DNA of 64,000 nucleotides from Calonectria ilicicola (taxonomy: Eukaryota > Ascomycota > Sordariomycetes > Hypocreales > Nectriaceae), in NCBI GenBank assembly GCA_020809705.1, contig CP085825.1:4278001-4342000 (forward strand), in the 5' to 3' direction. Below the pieces are notes generated by a model. It was not told where the DNA came from, ran no database searches, and saw only the letters and a list, made by a program, of their open reading frames with translations. Made by a program: the position numbers and the translations under genes. Positions within the stretch are counted from its first letter, which is position 1, and each line of letters begins with the position of its first letter. Below are positions 34,580 through 45,707 of this stretch, one piece after another.

Positions 34580-36514
34580 CTATAGCCGCTGCGCACCACG
34601 GGTCTCAATTGGGATTATGCACATGCCCACGAACGCCGACAAGATTAGGACGGCGGACATGTAAATTGGTGTGGTGGCTCCGTCTCCGGGGATCGTTGCT
34701 GCCAAGACAGGGGCCATCAAGCCCGTGATGCGGTTGAGGAAGCTTGCGACGCCGGTGCCCGCGCCACGAACGGGAGCGGGGAAGATTTCCGGCGTGAAGG
34801 CGTACAAAACACCGTACATGATGTTTTGGGCAAAGGCTTCGACGCAGGAGAAGAAGAGCTGCCTGGACGGGGTGGTGCCGTAGATGACGAAGAGGAAAAG
34901 GAACACAGCCGATATAAAGGTGGAGCAAGCGAGAGTGCCACGACGGCCAAAGAAGGGCGATGGGTGGTCGACGAGGTAGGCAGCTAAAAGGCTCCCAGGA
35001 ACGCCGAGAACGGATGCAATAGCATAATTGCGGTACGTCGTGGCAGAGATGGTGTCCGTCTCTGATTGGTAATTATCAGAGTCGGAATCGGAGTGGGCGC
35101 GGGCAAAGTATTGTGGCAGGAAGGCATTGAACAAAGGATAGCCCATGCCGATTGCTGCCCAGCAAAACCAGATGAGAGATGTGGCCATTCCCAGAGTCTT
35201 GTTTTTGAACAGTGGTCGTAGACGCTCACCAGAGAAGCTCTTGAGCTTTTGCCTGATAGCGCCCATATTACCTGGGGAGGTGACTTGGTTGGCGACGTGG
35301 GACATTTCAGCCTCTTCCTCGTTGAAGGCGACCTTGTCCATGATTTCCGATGTCAGCCAGGTCTTGGTGTTGTTACGGTAAGCAAGGCCGTGGACAACGG
35401 CAATGGCCTCGTGTTGACGGCCCTTGTTGAGCAAGAACTTTGGCGACTCAAAGAGATGGAAGATGAAGAAGCGAATTATGAACATGCCAAATGTGACGAT
35501 GCCAATAGTAACAACAAAATAGCGCCAACCCTGATCAACAGGCCAATTGGCAATGAAGTACCACGCAACGAGCGATGAAGCAAGTTGTCCGATAGGCCAC
35601 CAGACAGATAAGAGAGTGAGCAACGCACTGGAAGCGTCAGGAAGAAACTCAAGGAACAAGGAGCCGTCAACGGGAAGGTTTCCACCAACACCAAACCCAA
35701 GTGCAGCGAAGAAAAAGCAGACGGATCCCCAGCTTTGCGCGTAGGCAGCCATTATCCCAAATACACTGGTGATTAGGAGGGTCATGTTAAAGGCAATACG
35801 ACGACCTAGATAGTCGGAGCCGATACCCCAGAAGAAGCTACCGGCAGAAAGACCGAGAAACAAAGCACTTGTCGTATATCTCACAGTCTTTTCTGCGATG
35901 CCAAACTCGGCAGAGAGTGATGGGAGGGTTAATGATACGCCCTAGGAGCTCAGTCAGTTTCATTCATGGTGAGTTGATATATGCTGCATGCTCACTTGTA
36001 ACCATAAACTATCCACATGTTAGCAATCTTTACCAAGTGTTTGCAAGGAATAAGGGAGACTTACTTATCAGCAAACCACCCAAATCCACATAGGATAAAA
36101 AGTTGCCAGTTATAATTGCCCATACCAATGTCGCCAATGGCCTTGTTGATTAGTTTTGACTTGACTTTTCGCCAGTTAGCCCCCAACTCTTGAAGACGAT
36201 CTCGGAATCTCAGCCAACGCACTCTCATATGTCGTCCATTTTCCTTGCCGGCCCTTTCTCATTTCCCGTCGCAGTCCCTCAATGCTGTACTCGCCGCCAC
36301 CCTCTTTTTGGAGCATGCCCTCCATTTCATAATCTTCATCTTTTGGTTCTTCCCCATCATCAAGCCCATCTTCATCCTTCGCTGGCTCTTTGCCTTTGCC
36401 TTTGGACCTTGCTGATTGGCTGTAAAGATGCGCCTGTTCCAGTGGCACTAGAACCCCAACATAGTCGTCCACGGACTCGACGTGGCCCGAACCCAACCTC
36501 CATGAGATCCTCAT
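34580..36514 (-). CDS. MFS transporter, SV2/sugar-porter-like
   Basis: Exons 36514-36223, 36164-36065, 36008-35996 (13 nt) and 35941-34580, giving about 588 residues. Introns are 58, 56 and 54 nt (GTGCGT, GTAAGT, GTGAGC donors). The N-terminal 95 residues are hydrophilic and acidic, with GEYSIEGLRREMRKG, and the first ATG is uncertain. Membrane parts begin INKAIGDIGMGNYNWQLFIL. The 13-nt exon supplies LWLQ between CGFGWFADN and GVSLTLPSLSAEFG. Motif A is present as GIGSDYLGRR and its repeat is VDHPSPFFGRRG. A PETRG-like end occurs as PIETRG near the C terminus. A long hydrophilic loop lies between the two six-helix halves, and about 12 helices are seen. The family moves sugars, organic acids or phosphate with protons. 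The substrate cannot be told from sequence. Intron 1 can also be read through in frame (see findings). Confidence 0.85.
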
Positions 36515-38087
36515 TGTGACAATAGTGTGGCGAAACCTTGTCTTGGCCGACGGCCCTGGAATGCTTCGTGCAAAGAGGTTCTTCAAAGGGTGAAAACAAC
36601 AAAAGAGCCCCTGCCAGTTTTAGTTGGTCCAAGGGTGAAATCGAATGGGATATGTCCAGATCAGAAGGACGGATAAGGTATGTACGTAAGCGACTGCGTC
36701 ACCAAGTGAGAAGGACTGATAGAGGAAAAAAGGGGTGCCCCACGGCGACAAGACTATGCAGTAAGAGAATCAGAGTCAATGAAGAAATGATGATAAAGCG
36801 AGCGAAGCGAATAAGAGATGGTAATGAGCGTTGGGAAAGGAATTGACGTCGTGATGACCGGACGTAACGATTACAGTTGTACGTATGATGAAACAGGCTT
36901 GTGAAGAGGACAGGTCAATAGGACGCCGCGAAAGGAGACTGGTTCCAGGGGAAGTGGCAAGGGTGCTTTGGCGGCGCTAGCGAGCCATCCAGAGCATTTT
37001 CAGCAGGCTGTGGCGGCGATCGGGGATCGTTAGGGGAGCACTGTGGTCTATTCGTGCACCGTGCTCTGCACATCAACATGGGACGAGGCCCTTTTCCAAA
37101 ATCGCGAAAAGGGCATTCGCAGACGAGACACATTCCCATCCCGCACAGCAAATTTATTCTGTCTCGCTTTATTTTTGTTTTTCTTTACTCTCCCTCCTTC
37201 TACCCCCAGCACTCCAGATAAACCCGAGATGTTTACGAAGTCGGTTCGTTTTCGGTATTCTCGTATCTGAAAATGGCACAGCCCTTAGCGAAGGCCGACA
37301 ACACCATCTTGATGCACCAGCCGAATCTGCCCCTGCTGCTCCTCAGGGAAAGAAAAAAAGAAGTCGCTGACAAGTGCCTGATGCTCCCCCAGTATATTCA
37401 TGATGTGGAGCACGCGGGAGCATAATGTCGTTTGGTAACCTGGCCCGCTTATTTGTCGGCGTCACCAGAAATAAGCATTCCAAAAGGAGAAGGCCAATAC
37501 AGAGTTCGAAACAACAATCAGATCAGATTGCAGAATCTAGGGCTAGCACTGAATCAAACGGACAAGACTGGCAAGGCTGCCCGATGTCATAACTCACTTG
37601 CCCTCGTGCTCCATTAACGTTTTTGGATTTTTAGCCTGCCCTGCCGTCAACGCCGGTCCAGCCGGGGCATCGTTCGCCTCAATGGTAAAAATACGTGTCT
37701 CACACCCCTACTCCACTTGGCGCAGCCTTCCAATGTCCCGGATCACCATAGACTGCTCGCCAGCACAATCCTGGCGGGATTGTATCCGACCCATCCTACA
37801 TGGGTGTGGCCTCGAAACATGCACATCATGATCGGAGTGAACCTAAATCACAAGTGAGATGCGCTCCATGGCGGTGCTCGGGCTGCGCGGAATCCAGCCA
37901 AATGATCACGCAGACAGAACGTGGTTAAAGCCATCAAATAGTGGCTTTTTTATTCAGCTTGTCATTTGTACCATGAAAATCAAATTCTTTAGATTACATT
38001 GTGCAACTCCCAGACTCCATACGTTACATATCATCCCGTCCCAAAGCCAGCCCTACCGGATTTTACAGACCCTGACCCGCGACAAAC
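36515..38087. other. intergenic, MFS promoter and SUB1 3' flank
   Basis: 1.57 kb with no supported gene. Upstream of the MFS gene the minus strand is open for another 24 codons but without ATG. A CT-rich tract lies near 37150-37200. Confidence 0.5.
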
Positions 38088-38663
38088 TTAGTCTTCCTCT
38101 TCCTCGTCGCTTGTTGCATCAATATTGGCCTTGGATGACTTGGATTTGTCCTTCTTCGACTTGTTGGCAACGGGAGTTGAAGCTCCGGCGTCATCGAGGC
38201 CATCAATTTTGTGGCCCAGATCGCGCAGTGCAGCGTTGATAGCGGGGACTGCCTTGAGGAGGGCCGTATATTGTTCAACCGAGAGAGAGATGCCCTGTGC
38301 CGTAGCTTGTCAGCAATCTCCACAATGCCTCAACCAGAGGTCCGAAAATTACCTTTTTACCAGGAAGGGTTTTGCCGTCCTTTTCGTAGTATTCCCGAAT
38401 ATTGATAAAGCTCGAGTTTCTGAACTGCGAGACGCCAACGCGACGCTTGTTGGATAGCTGCATTACACATCAGCATGCATTGCCTTGCATTACCTCCTCA
38501 TTTTGAGTGCGCCTACCTCCCAAAATGGATTTCCCTCATCATCTTTTCCATCCGGGCCGAGTCCCAGCTTAGCGTTCTTCGCCTTCTTGGAAAACTTGGA
38601 TGCGACCTCGGTTTCACTAGCGTCGTCCTCAACCATGCTTGCGCTGCGCTTCTTGGAAGACAT
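38088..38663 (-). CDS. SUB1: transcriptional coactivator p15/PC4, Sub1 orthologue
   Basis: Three exons: 38663-38517, 38457-38353 and 38294-38088, giving 152 residues. Introns are 59 nt (GTAGGC) and 58 nt (GTAATT), both phase 0. The N terminus MSSKKRSASMVEDDASETEV is Ser/acidic, as in PC4 proteins where it is phosphorylated. A basic segment, SKKAKNAKLG, follows. The PC4 single-strand DNA-binding domain (about 45-118) is assembled across both introns: NPFWE, LSNKRRVGVSQFRNSSFINI, REYYEKDGKTLPGKKGISL and SVEQYTALLKAVPAINAAL. The tail is Lys-rich then acidic (DATSDEEEED). Family knowledge: it binds single-stranded DNA, supports RNA polymerase II initiation and elongation, and helps protect against oxidative DNA damage. 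It is divergent from the sorting-nexin gene. Confidence 0.93.
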
Positions 38664-38843
38664 GTTAGCAATGCGTCGCGTCGCGGCGGGTACGAACGGT
38701 GGCGGTTATGCTGGAGCTATTGCAAGAGCTTGATTTGAGGACCGTGGCGCGACTCTAGAGGGTAATATGTGTGGAATGGGGGGTCTATCAGCGCATGAGA
38801 GAAATAGTAAAGTGTGAAGGGCGAAGGATCAAATGCTTTTGGA

Positions 38844-38858
38844 ACGCGTTTGGCGCGC
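38844..38858. promoter_or_regulatory. ACGCGT overlapping an E2F-like TTTGGCGCG
   Basis: A composite site about 180 bases before the SUB1 ATG. ACGCGT is the MBF core in yeasts, and TTTGGCGC is the E2F core in animals and plants. Such a pair is typical of G1/S-regulated promoters. Function here is inferred. Confidence 0.45.
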
Positions 38859-38899
38859 AGCTGAGACGGGCTCCACATTGCAAGCAAAGCAACGCCAAT

Positions 38900-38907
38900 T
38901 CACGTGA
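38900..38907. promoter_or_regulatory. TCACGTGA palindrome (Cbf1-type E-box)
   Basis: A perfect 8-base palindrome about 240 bases before SUB1. It matches the Cbf1-type bHLH recognition core. Confidence 0.45.
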
Positions 38908-39791
38908 CACCCATTACAGCTGATAGTGGTGGAGAACTCATCTAATTTAATAGTAGGATCGCTGGGATATAGGGCGTATTCGTATCACATACATCCCTCT
39001 CCATGCCTACCCACCTAGCCTGAAGATATAATGTCTTGGATGCAACCTCGAGGGAGGCCTTATCTCATATGTCCGGCACACTCCGTGAACCAGCTTCAAA
39101 TAGCTTGGGGCAGTGGTTCGTATTCAGGCCGGGGAAGTAGAAACAAGTCCCATCATGCAGAGATTGAAAGACATTAAGAAATAAATTAGCAACCCATGAC
39201 CTTGTGTTTCGTGTTTCCATGTGGAGATGATGGGCCCATCAGAGAGAGTCAAGGGCGGTTTTGACGGCTCTGACGGGCTTGACGGGCTTGCTGGCGTAGT
39301 AGGGGGCATGAATTAGCGTGCTAAGGCGTGCTAGGGCTTGCCGGGGGGGTTGCTTGGCTCTGAGTGCTTCCGTTTTTAGCGTCATTTACTGCCACCATCG
39401 CTGCGTTGACGCGGACAGCGCCCACGTTCGACGTAGAACAGCGGGTCCTAGTGAACTGGCTGGGGGGGTGCCCCCCTGAAGCTTACATGTCGTCCCCAGG
39501 CTGTCGGGGCATTTTTTCACGGCTCGATAACAGAGACAGCTGCAATTCCATTCCTATGCAATTTGAAACCTCCAACACTCACCCACAGACAAATCTAGAC
39601 ACCCAGTGTTCCAGCTTCGGTCCGAGCATTCGCCCCCGAATATCTGGCGCTGGCGGTTTTCCCTTCTTGATAAAACCATTCGCCCTCTAAGTAATGGTTA
39701 CGCTCTTCTCAGAAGCCATCATCACGGTCCCCGTCGTTCAGGGAAGCTACCCCGATTCTGCGTCTAGCACCTCGACAGCTTCCCACCCTCA

Positions 39792-42700
39792 ATGAGTTCC
39801 CCTCCCGACCACGATGCGCTCCCTCCTGGCGCTACATCCATCAGCCAGGAGCCTAGCCGCAGCCCTTCTCCGCCTTCATCTGAATCCGAAAAGCAGACGG
39901 TGAAAACCCTCGTGGATGACAATCTGACGGATGTCAAGTCTCAAACTCCTCCACAATCACCAACTGCTCACGCGACCACATCGATAACCACGACTACAAC
40001 GCCGACACACACCACCACTCCAGGAGATGATGCACCTGTCGCCAAGATTCTTCACTTTCTCGCCAATGCCACACCCGGCTCGCTGGCTGGCGTGGCTGTT
40101 GGCTTCGCCGCCGTCACATATTTCACCCTTGGGCGATTAGGACTGGTCCTGATAGGCGCATTTGGCGGAGTTGTCGGGTTCATCTCATGGGAGCAGCGAA
40201 ATCCAGAGGTCTCTAAAGCGGTACGGGGCGAACGAGGCATCGACATCCTGGAAAGAATATTGAGCGAGTCGACAAAGAAGCCTGAGGAATCCGATGACAG
40301 CAGCAGCGATGATGAGGATGCCGTCATTAGGGGCCTCGACGATTTCCGACCAGAAACTCGTGACGCATTAGGAGGACTCATTGACGCAGTAATCCGAGAC
40401 TATGTCAAATGGTGGTACAATCCAATCATTCCCCACGATCATTCTTTCCCTCTCGCCTGCCGAAGGACCATCACCTCCTATCTCCTCGCAATCTCCAATC
40501 ACCTCAGCCGGAAGCGACCTGCCGATGCTTTTCTAGACCTTCTCACCAACTCTTCATCCATCATGATTGTTTTCATGTCAGAGCTTGCCGCGGCATTCGC
40601 GGAGGTGCCTGCTGACAGCAACATGACTGCAACTGATGCTGTCTACAACTACCTTGCGGCAAACCCCGATTGCCGTCTGGCAAACCTGCTAAACCAACGA
40701 CAACAAGCAGCCAAGTTCAAGATGGTCGCCGAGGATCTCCTCGGGTTCCTTGACCGAAACTCTTACAATTGCGACCCACTCCGAGCATTCCTGAGAGAGA
40801 TCATGGCCAACTCAGTATTAGAAAAAACTCTGCAAACCTGCAGCAAAGCAGAGTGGATTAATGGCTGGATTGTTTATCTGCTCGAGGATGGAGAGCCAAA
40901 CTTGAACCAAGCCATTGATTCCGGTATGCAAACTGGTCCGGACTCTGCTCAGAATGTCTTTGTCGACATGGACGGGAACGTCGGAAACGTCGGGATTGCG
41001 AAGCCTGCCCGAAGTTCCCAAGAGATCGACAGGGGTCGCCGCAAGGAAATTAGCGGCCACAGAAAGAAGCTCAGCAAGGCTGAGGAGGAAATCGATGAGG
41101 CAATGGAAGAAATGAAGAGGATGAATGACATGATTGCCGAAGAACAAGCCCGCCGCAAGCGAGACTCGGCGGCAACTGATGCCTCGCAGACTGCTTCCAG
41201 GAGCTCTAGTGACAGCGACAGCAAGCAAAAGCGCTTCAGCGCGGGCGAACTATCTCTCACATCGGGAACCAATGACCAAAAAACCTTACCCTCCTCGGTG
41301 TCCACGGATGCCTTCTCCACAAAGAGTGACGCGGTCCCTACACCTCTTACGCCTCAGTCCCCAATGGACACGTCCAGCCCCAGTTCCTCCCCCCACCGGT
41401 CCGAAGATACTAGGTTCACCAGCTTTGACCAAATCGTACCCCAGAGCAAGGACGAGGACGAAGAACCCCCAAAAAAGGCAGCCCTCACTCTTCACAATGC
41501 TGCCATCACTGTGCATGATGATTCAGGGACTGACAAGTCCAAGATCCGAACAAAACCAAACTGGGATTACTGGGTTCAGGTGGAGGTGTCCGTATCGGGT
41601 TACTCGGGTTGGATGATTGTTAGAAGATATGCAGATTTTGAGACGTTGCACGAGATTCTCAGACGAATTGCAGCCATCTCTGGCGCAACGGCCTTCACAG
41701 AGCTCCATAAAGACTTGCCAAACTGGAGGCTTCACACAAGAGAATCGCTTCGTGGAGAGCTTGAGAGATATCTCCGGGATGCTTGCTGGTACAAGAGCCT
41801 GGCTGAAAGCGAGGGGATGAAACGATTTTTAGAAAAGTCACAGGGACATACTCACAGTGATTCGAAGTCGAGCTTCGGGTGGGAATCAGTTGGCAAAAAC
41901 ATGCTGGATGTTCTCACGACAGCACCCAAGGGAGCTATGGAAGGTGGCAAGACCATGATTGGAGGTGTCACAGGAGTGTTTGGAAACATCACCGGACTCC
42001 ACAAGAGGGCAACAAGTCAATCCGTGGACTTGACATCGAGCTCTAGTCGCCTCTCCATCTCAACACCTCCACGTGTGGACAATGGCAGATCGCCGGCACG
42101 GTCGGCACGGGATAGTCTCGACAGCCAACGCTCGTCGGTCATTTCGACGCAACCCGGCAAAATGCCACCAATGGAACGCAGACCGAGCTATCAGTCGCAG
42201 CAGGGTGACTCAGATGCAGATGTGAAACGTGGTCGAACAGAACGTATGGAGTCTGGCTCAGCACCAGCAAGCGCCCGACCCAGCCGAGAGCACAGTCGCG
42301 CCTCCAGCCTGGCCCAGCTACGCTCTCCTTCATCTGCGAGCCTCGAGTTTATGAAGCTGCCTCCTCCGCCGGACCAGATCACAGATGACTACGTGTCTCC
42401 AACTAGTGGTGGCAACATGCAGGGCAAACTGGATGAGAGTGTAGCTGGGCAAAAGCATGGAAGAACCGGTTCTGTTCCTACACCTCCTCCGTCTGTGACG
42501 GGAGGCAAAAAGGGGCCATTGAAACCCGGCCGACAGTACTCGCAACTTTCCGAGGGTGAAACAAGGGTGGCAGTTGAGCTTCTGTTTGCTGTCATCAATG
42601 AAATGTACACTCTCTCGTCGGCTTGGAACATCCGCCGCACCCTACTGACGGCGGCCAAGTCGTTTCTCCTACGGCCCGGGAACCCTTCGCTCCTGACGGT

Positions 42701-43037
42701 GCAGTCATTGATCCAGAACTCTGTCATTGATGGCAACGCCTCAGACGCCGGTATCGCGACTCACCTTCGCAAACTGAGAGAGAACATGATGCCTACGGAG
42801 CAGGAGCTCGCTGAGTGGCCTGCAGAATCAACAGATGAAGAAAAGGAGCAGCTTCGTATCAAAGCCAGAAAGCTCCTCATCAAAAGCGGCGTCCCAGCGG
42901 CACTAATGGGTGTAATGGGCCAGGCAGCAACTGGTGAGGCATTGGGAAGAGTATTCGATTGTTTACAAATTGAGGAGGTGGCAAGAGGTTTGATCTTTGG
43001 ATTAATCTTGCAGGTAGTTCGGATCGTGACGCATTGA
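39792..43037 (+). CDS. PXA-PX-Nexin_C sorting nexin, membrane-anchored
   Basis: Single exon, 1081 residues, start MSSPPDHDALPPGATSISQE. A Ser/Thr/Pro-rich N terminus is followed by a hydrophobic hairpin or one to two helices (about 92-137, with GVAVGFAAVTYFTLGRLGLV). A PXA domain (about 185-365) has IDAVIRDYVKWWYNPIIPHD. A coiled coil (about 410-455) has many Glu/Lys/Met. A PX domain (about 590-685) has WMIVRRYADFETLHEILRR and a PNWRLHTRE segment, which should bind phosphoinositides. A Nexin_C domain (about 925-1081) ends the protein. The RGS domain found in Snx13/14/Mdm1 is not seen. Relatives such as yeast Mdm1 tether ER to vacuole or endosome. That role here is inference from the shared domain order. 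Confidence 0.9.
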   Translation: MSSPPDHDALPPGATSISQEPSRSPSPPSSESEKQTVKTLVDDNLTDVKSQTPPQSPTAHATTSITTTTTPTHTTTPGDDAPVAKILHFLANATPGSLAGVAVGFAAVTYFTLGRLGLVLIGAFGGVVGFISWEQRNPEVSKAVRGERGIDILERILSESTKKPEESDDSSSDDEDAVIRGLDDFRPETRDALGGLIDAVIRDYVKWWYNPIIPHDHSFPLACRRTITSYLLAISNHLSRKRPADAFLDLLTNSSSIMIVFMSELAAAFAEVPADSNMTATDAVYNYLAANPDCRLANLLNQRQQAAKFKMVAEDLLGFLDRNSYNCDPLRAFLREIMANSVLEKTLQTCSKAEWINGWIVYLLEDGEPNLNQAIDSGMQTGPDSAQNVFVDMDGNVGNVGIAKPARSSQEIDRGRRKEISGHRKKLSKAEEEIDEAMEEMKRMNDMIAEEQARRKRDSAATDASQTASRSSSDSDSKQKRFSAGELSLTSGTNDQKTLPSSVSTDAFSTKSDAVPTPLTPQSPMDTSSPSSSPHRSEDTRFTSFDQIVPQSKDEDEEPPKKAALTLHNAAITVHDDSGTDKSKIRTKPNWDYWVQVEVSVSGYSGWMIVRRYADFETLHEILRRIAAISGATAFTELHKDLPNWRLHTRESLRGELERYLRDACWYKSLAESEGMKRFLEKSQGHTHSDSKSSFGWESVGKNMLDVLTTAPKGAMEGGKTMIGGVTGVFGNITGLHKRATSQSVDLTSSSSRLSISTPPRVDNGRSPARSARDSLDSQRSSVISTQPGKMPPMERRPSYQSQQGDSDADVKRGRTERMESGSAPASARPSREHSRASSLAQLRSPSSASLEFMKLPPPPDQITDDYVSPTSGGNMQGKLDESVAGQKHGRTGSVPTPPPSVTGGKKGPLKPGRQYSQLSEGETRVAVELLFAVINEMYTLSSAWNIRRTLLTAAKSFLLRPGNPSLLTVQSLIQNSVIDGNASDAGIATHLRKLRENMMPTEQELAEWPAESTDEEKEQLRIKARKLLIKSGVPAALMGVMGQAATGEALGRVFDCLQIEEVARGLIFGLILQVVRIVTH

Positions 43038-45707
43038 TGGGCCAACGCGACAGGGAAAGAAAGCATGAAACAGGTGTTCGGTGCAGGACATTGTACGACT
43101 TGAAAGGAACGAACATGGTGTTTTTTTTTTTTGGTACGGAAAGATGGGAAAACTTCGAAAATGCGTTCAACGGAGTCATTGTCATCATGATTAGCATGTA
43201 CAACAAACATATAGGGTTTACTAGGCCTCGATGGCGACAAATTATTAATACTGTTCAAGAAGGTCGCTTAGCGAATTTTGAGTTGAGTCTCCTCCCACCT
43301 GAACTAAGCAACAAGCGAACTACAGCGACGATGCAGACGACGGCCGTTGACCTGCCGTCCGGATCGGATCCCGTCAGTAGACTCGGAGCCATGGCGGTGG
43401 ACATGGGGCGGCTCAACGGTGTGCCCGTTTCCTGGGACCTCGACCATCGTTTTGCGAAACAAGGGGACCCCCTCGCGTCAGAGGGAGTTGGGTTCACAGG
43501 TGGATTCGAGCCCCGTATGTGTTTCCTTGACATGTCCCGTCGGTGCTTAAGTCGTTGAGAGGCGGCGTTAACCAGTCCTCTATCGAGCTGTGCTCTCTGC
43601 CATTGAGGGCTCCCTCTCTTGCCTCTTCTCTCATGTGGTCTCGGTGCATCCCACCTGATTACCAATTGTCCTGCAACAATCCTGCAATCTTTTCAGACGA
43701 GCTCGTGGGGGGGAGAGCTGCACGTTGGTTGTATTCGATTTCCTCTCTGTCAATCCCTCTCCTCTTCCGCGTAGGGGGCGGGTCTCGCAAGTAGGGGCAC
43801 CACGAGGAATCCCGACGGAGAGTTACGACCCACCGGCAAGGGTCTAGGGGGGAGGCTCCATTCCCTTGATTCTCTCGTCATACGATTACTACCTGGGACG
43901 TGGATCCGCGGTAAATCGTCGATGTGGGTGTCGAAAGGGGGGGAGGCCATGTTCGGCGCGCCCTACTGCACGTGTGTGTCTCGAACCCGTCGAGCTCGCC
44001 AGCAGAACAAGTGGGGGAAAGCGAGGCAAGGCAGGAAAGTCGGGACGACACTAAGAGAGGGTCCGCGGTCTCTTGCTGCTGTCCATCGGTGCGCTGCCAG
44101 GGCCCCGTTGAGTTTTTGCGGATGGCCGGATGCGAGCCCGCCAGGTAGCATCGTCAAGGACCAGCCGGCGCCGGGACAACAGACACACCCCAGTCCCCGA
44201 AGGGACCGGGGGGCCATGGCGGAAACTTCTTGGGGAAAAGAGCGACGGCGATAGCGCCGATGGGAGAGTTTTGAGGCCAGGGCTGTAGACGGAACAAAAG
44301 CTTTCCGTCCCTCCATCCCAACGGCGCAGCGACAACTCTGCGTCGTTTAAGGCCTGGGCTTCAGGATAACCCACACTGCTGCTACTTCTGCCCACAAAAA
44401 CAACCCAAGTTCAGCTTTTTAGTTACGTGCCGCAAGCCCACAGGCAATACATGGGAAGGGGAGGGGGGGCTCTCTCGGGTCCGATAAGATGACGGGGCTT
44501 TGGGAACACCTCCACGCTTATGCATAATAGTATGCAATATAATTGCATACAGCAACGCTGGCACTGCAGAAGCTGAAACCACGTGCCGTGCGTGCGTGTG
44601 TGATAGCGTCTGCAGGCCTTGGAGCTGCGACCATGCAACCCTCCCCGGTATCCCAAAGGGCAAGTCTGCCTTTCAACCCCCGGCCCATCCATCAAAGAGA
44701 ACCCATGCTCCCTTGCCGAAAGTTTATCCTCCCATACCAAAACCTGTTCGTCCCTCCTCTCTGATGCGACGTCAACTCATGATGTCCCAGGGAAGCGTCT
44801 GCAGCTCTCCCGATTCAGCAGGAAAATGAAGCACCCTAGATGAGGCGCAGACGATGAGGACTCCATCTAGATGTGTCTCGGATCCGAATGCCAAGGCAAG
44901 AGATCAAAAGGACAAACCTAAACAATGACTTGTGTGTAAATGGGGAAACACCAACAGGATCTGTCTGTCTGTCAAACTTGGTTTGTGTGGGAATTCACTT
45001 TGTAGGATTAGGATATCGGTCTCTTTCGAACACACTTCTTTTATTTCATTAATTTCATCCAGCTTCAACTAGACACATATTTGCTTGCGTATCCAAGCAC
45101 ATATCCCACGTCCTTCTTCTTTTTCCTTTTCTCTTCCAGTAACTCAGCCCAGCCCCCCCGCCCCCCTCCGCAGTCTACCCTGTCCGTCTCATTGCTGTGC
45201 CACTTTACGCCGTGAGGGTATTGATAGAAAGAAAGACTGAAAAGATTCACATGATCTGAGTAGTTGAGAGGTCAAAGCGCCCCGGGTGTGACTTTCGTGC
45301 GTCATATTATACAAATGAAGCGAATGGTTCCGAGATACGGAGCAATAAGGTAAAGGAATACAACCCCCCACAAAATGCCAGACCTGCATGACACATGGCA
45401 AGGTCTCTAAAAACAGGAATGATTGAATCGACTAAAAGAGATAATATTGGAAGGTGATGCAACCCTCCCTGACAATTTCGGAAAGAAAATGCGACTGCCG
45501 TATGAGTCGTGTGATTATGCAAGATCAACAAAACAGGTTAAAGGAATGACACCTTTGCAGCAAGTGCAATGCTCGCTAGAAAAGGAAAAATGGAAGGAGG
45601 GTATCCAAATGATTGTAATAGGTTGGCCGTAAGTCGTAAAAAATACTGTATAGCAAGGTCGAATAAGGCAGGTAGGTGTAATTATTTTCGGCACATGGCC
45701 ATTATGC
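43038..45707. other. 2.7-kb convergent intergenic interval
   Basis: Lies between two convergent stops. No frame shows a domain. A T run is present near 43122 and CT-rich tracts near 45110-45160. It is unusually long for a region needing only two 3' UTRs. Confidence 0.55.

Larger units (their letters stand above)
38664..39791. promoter_or_regulatory. divergent promoter region of SUB1 and sorting nexin
   Basis: 1.13 kb between two opposite start codons. No supported gene. The SUB1 side holds ACGCGT joined to TTTGGCGCG and a TCACGTGA palindrome (listed separately). The part next to the sorting nexin is probably its leader. Confidence 0.5.

Noticed and set aside
43034..43558. 174-codon frame after the sorting nexin
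   Set aside because: Contains a Phe run from a T tract and no domain. It lies in the 3' flank.
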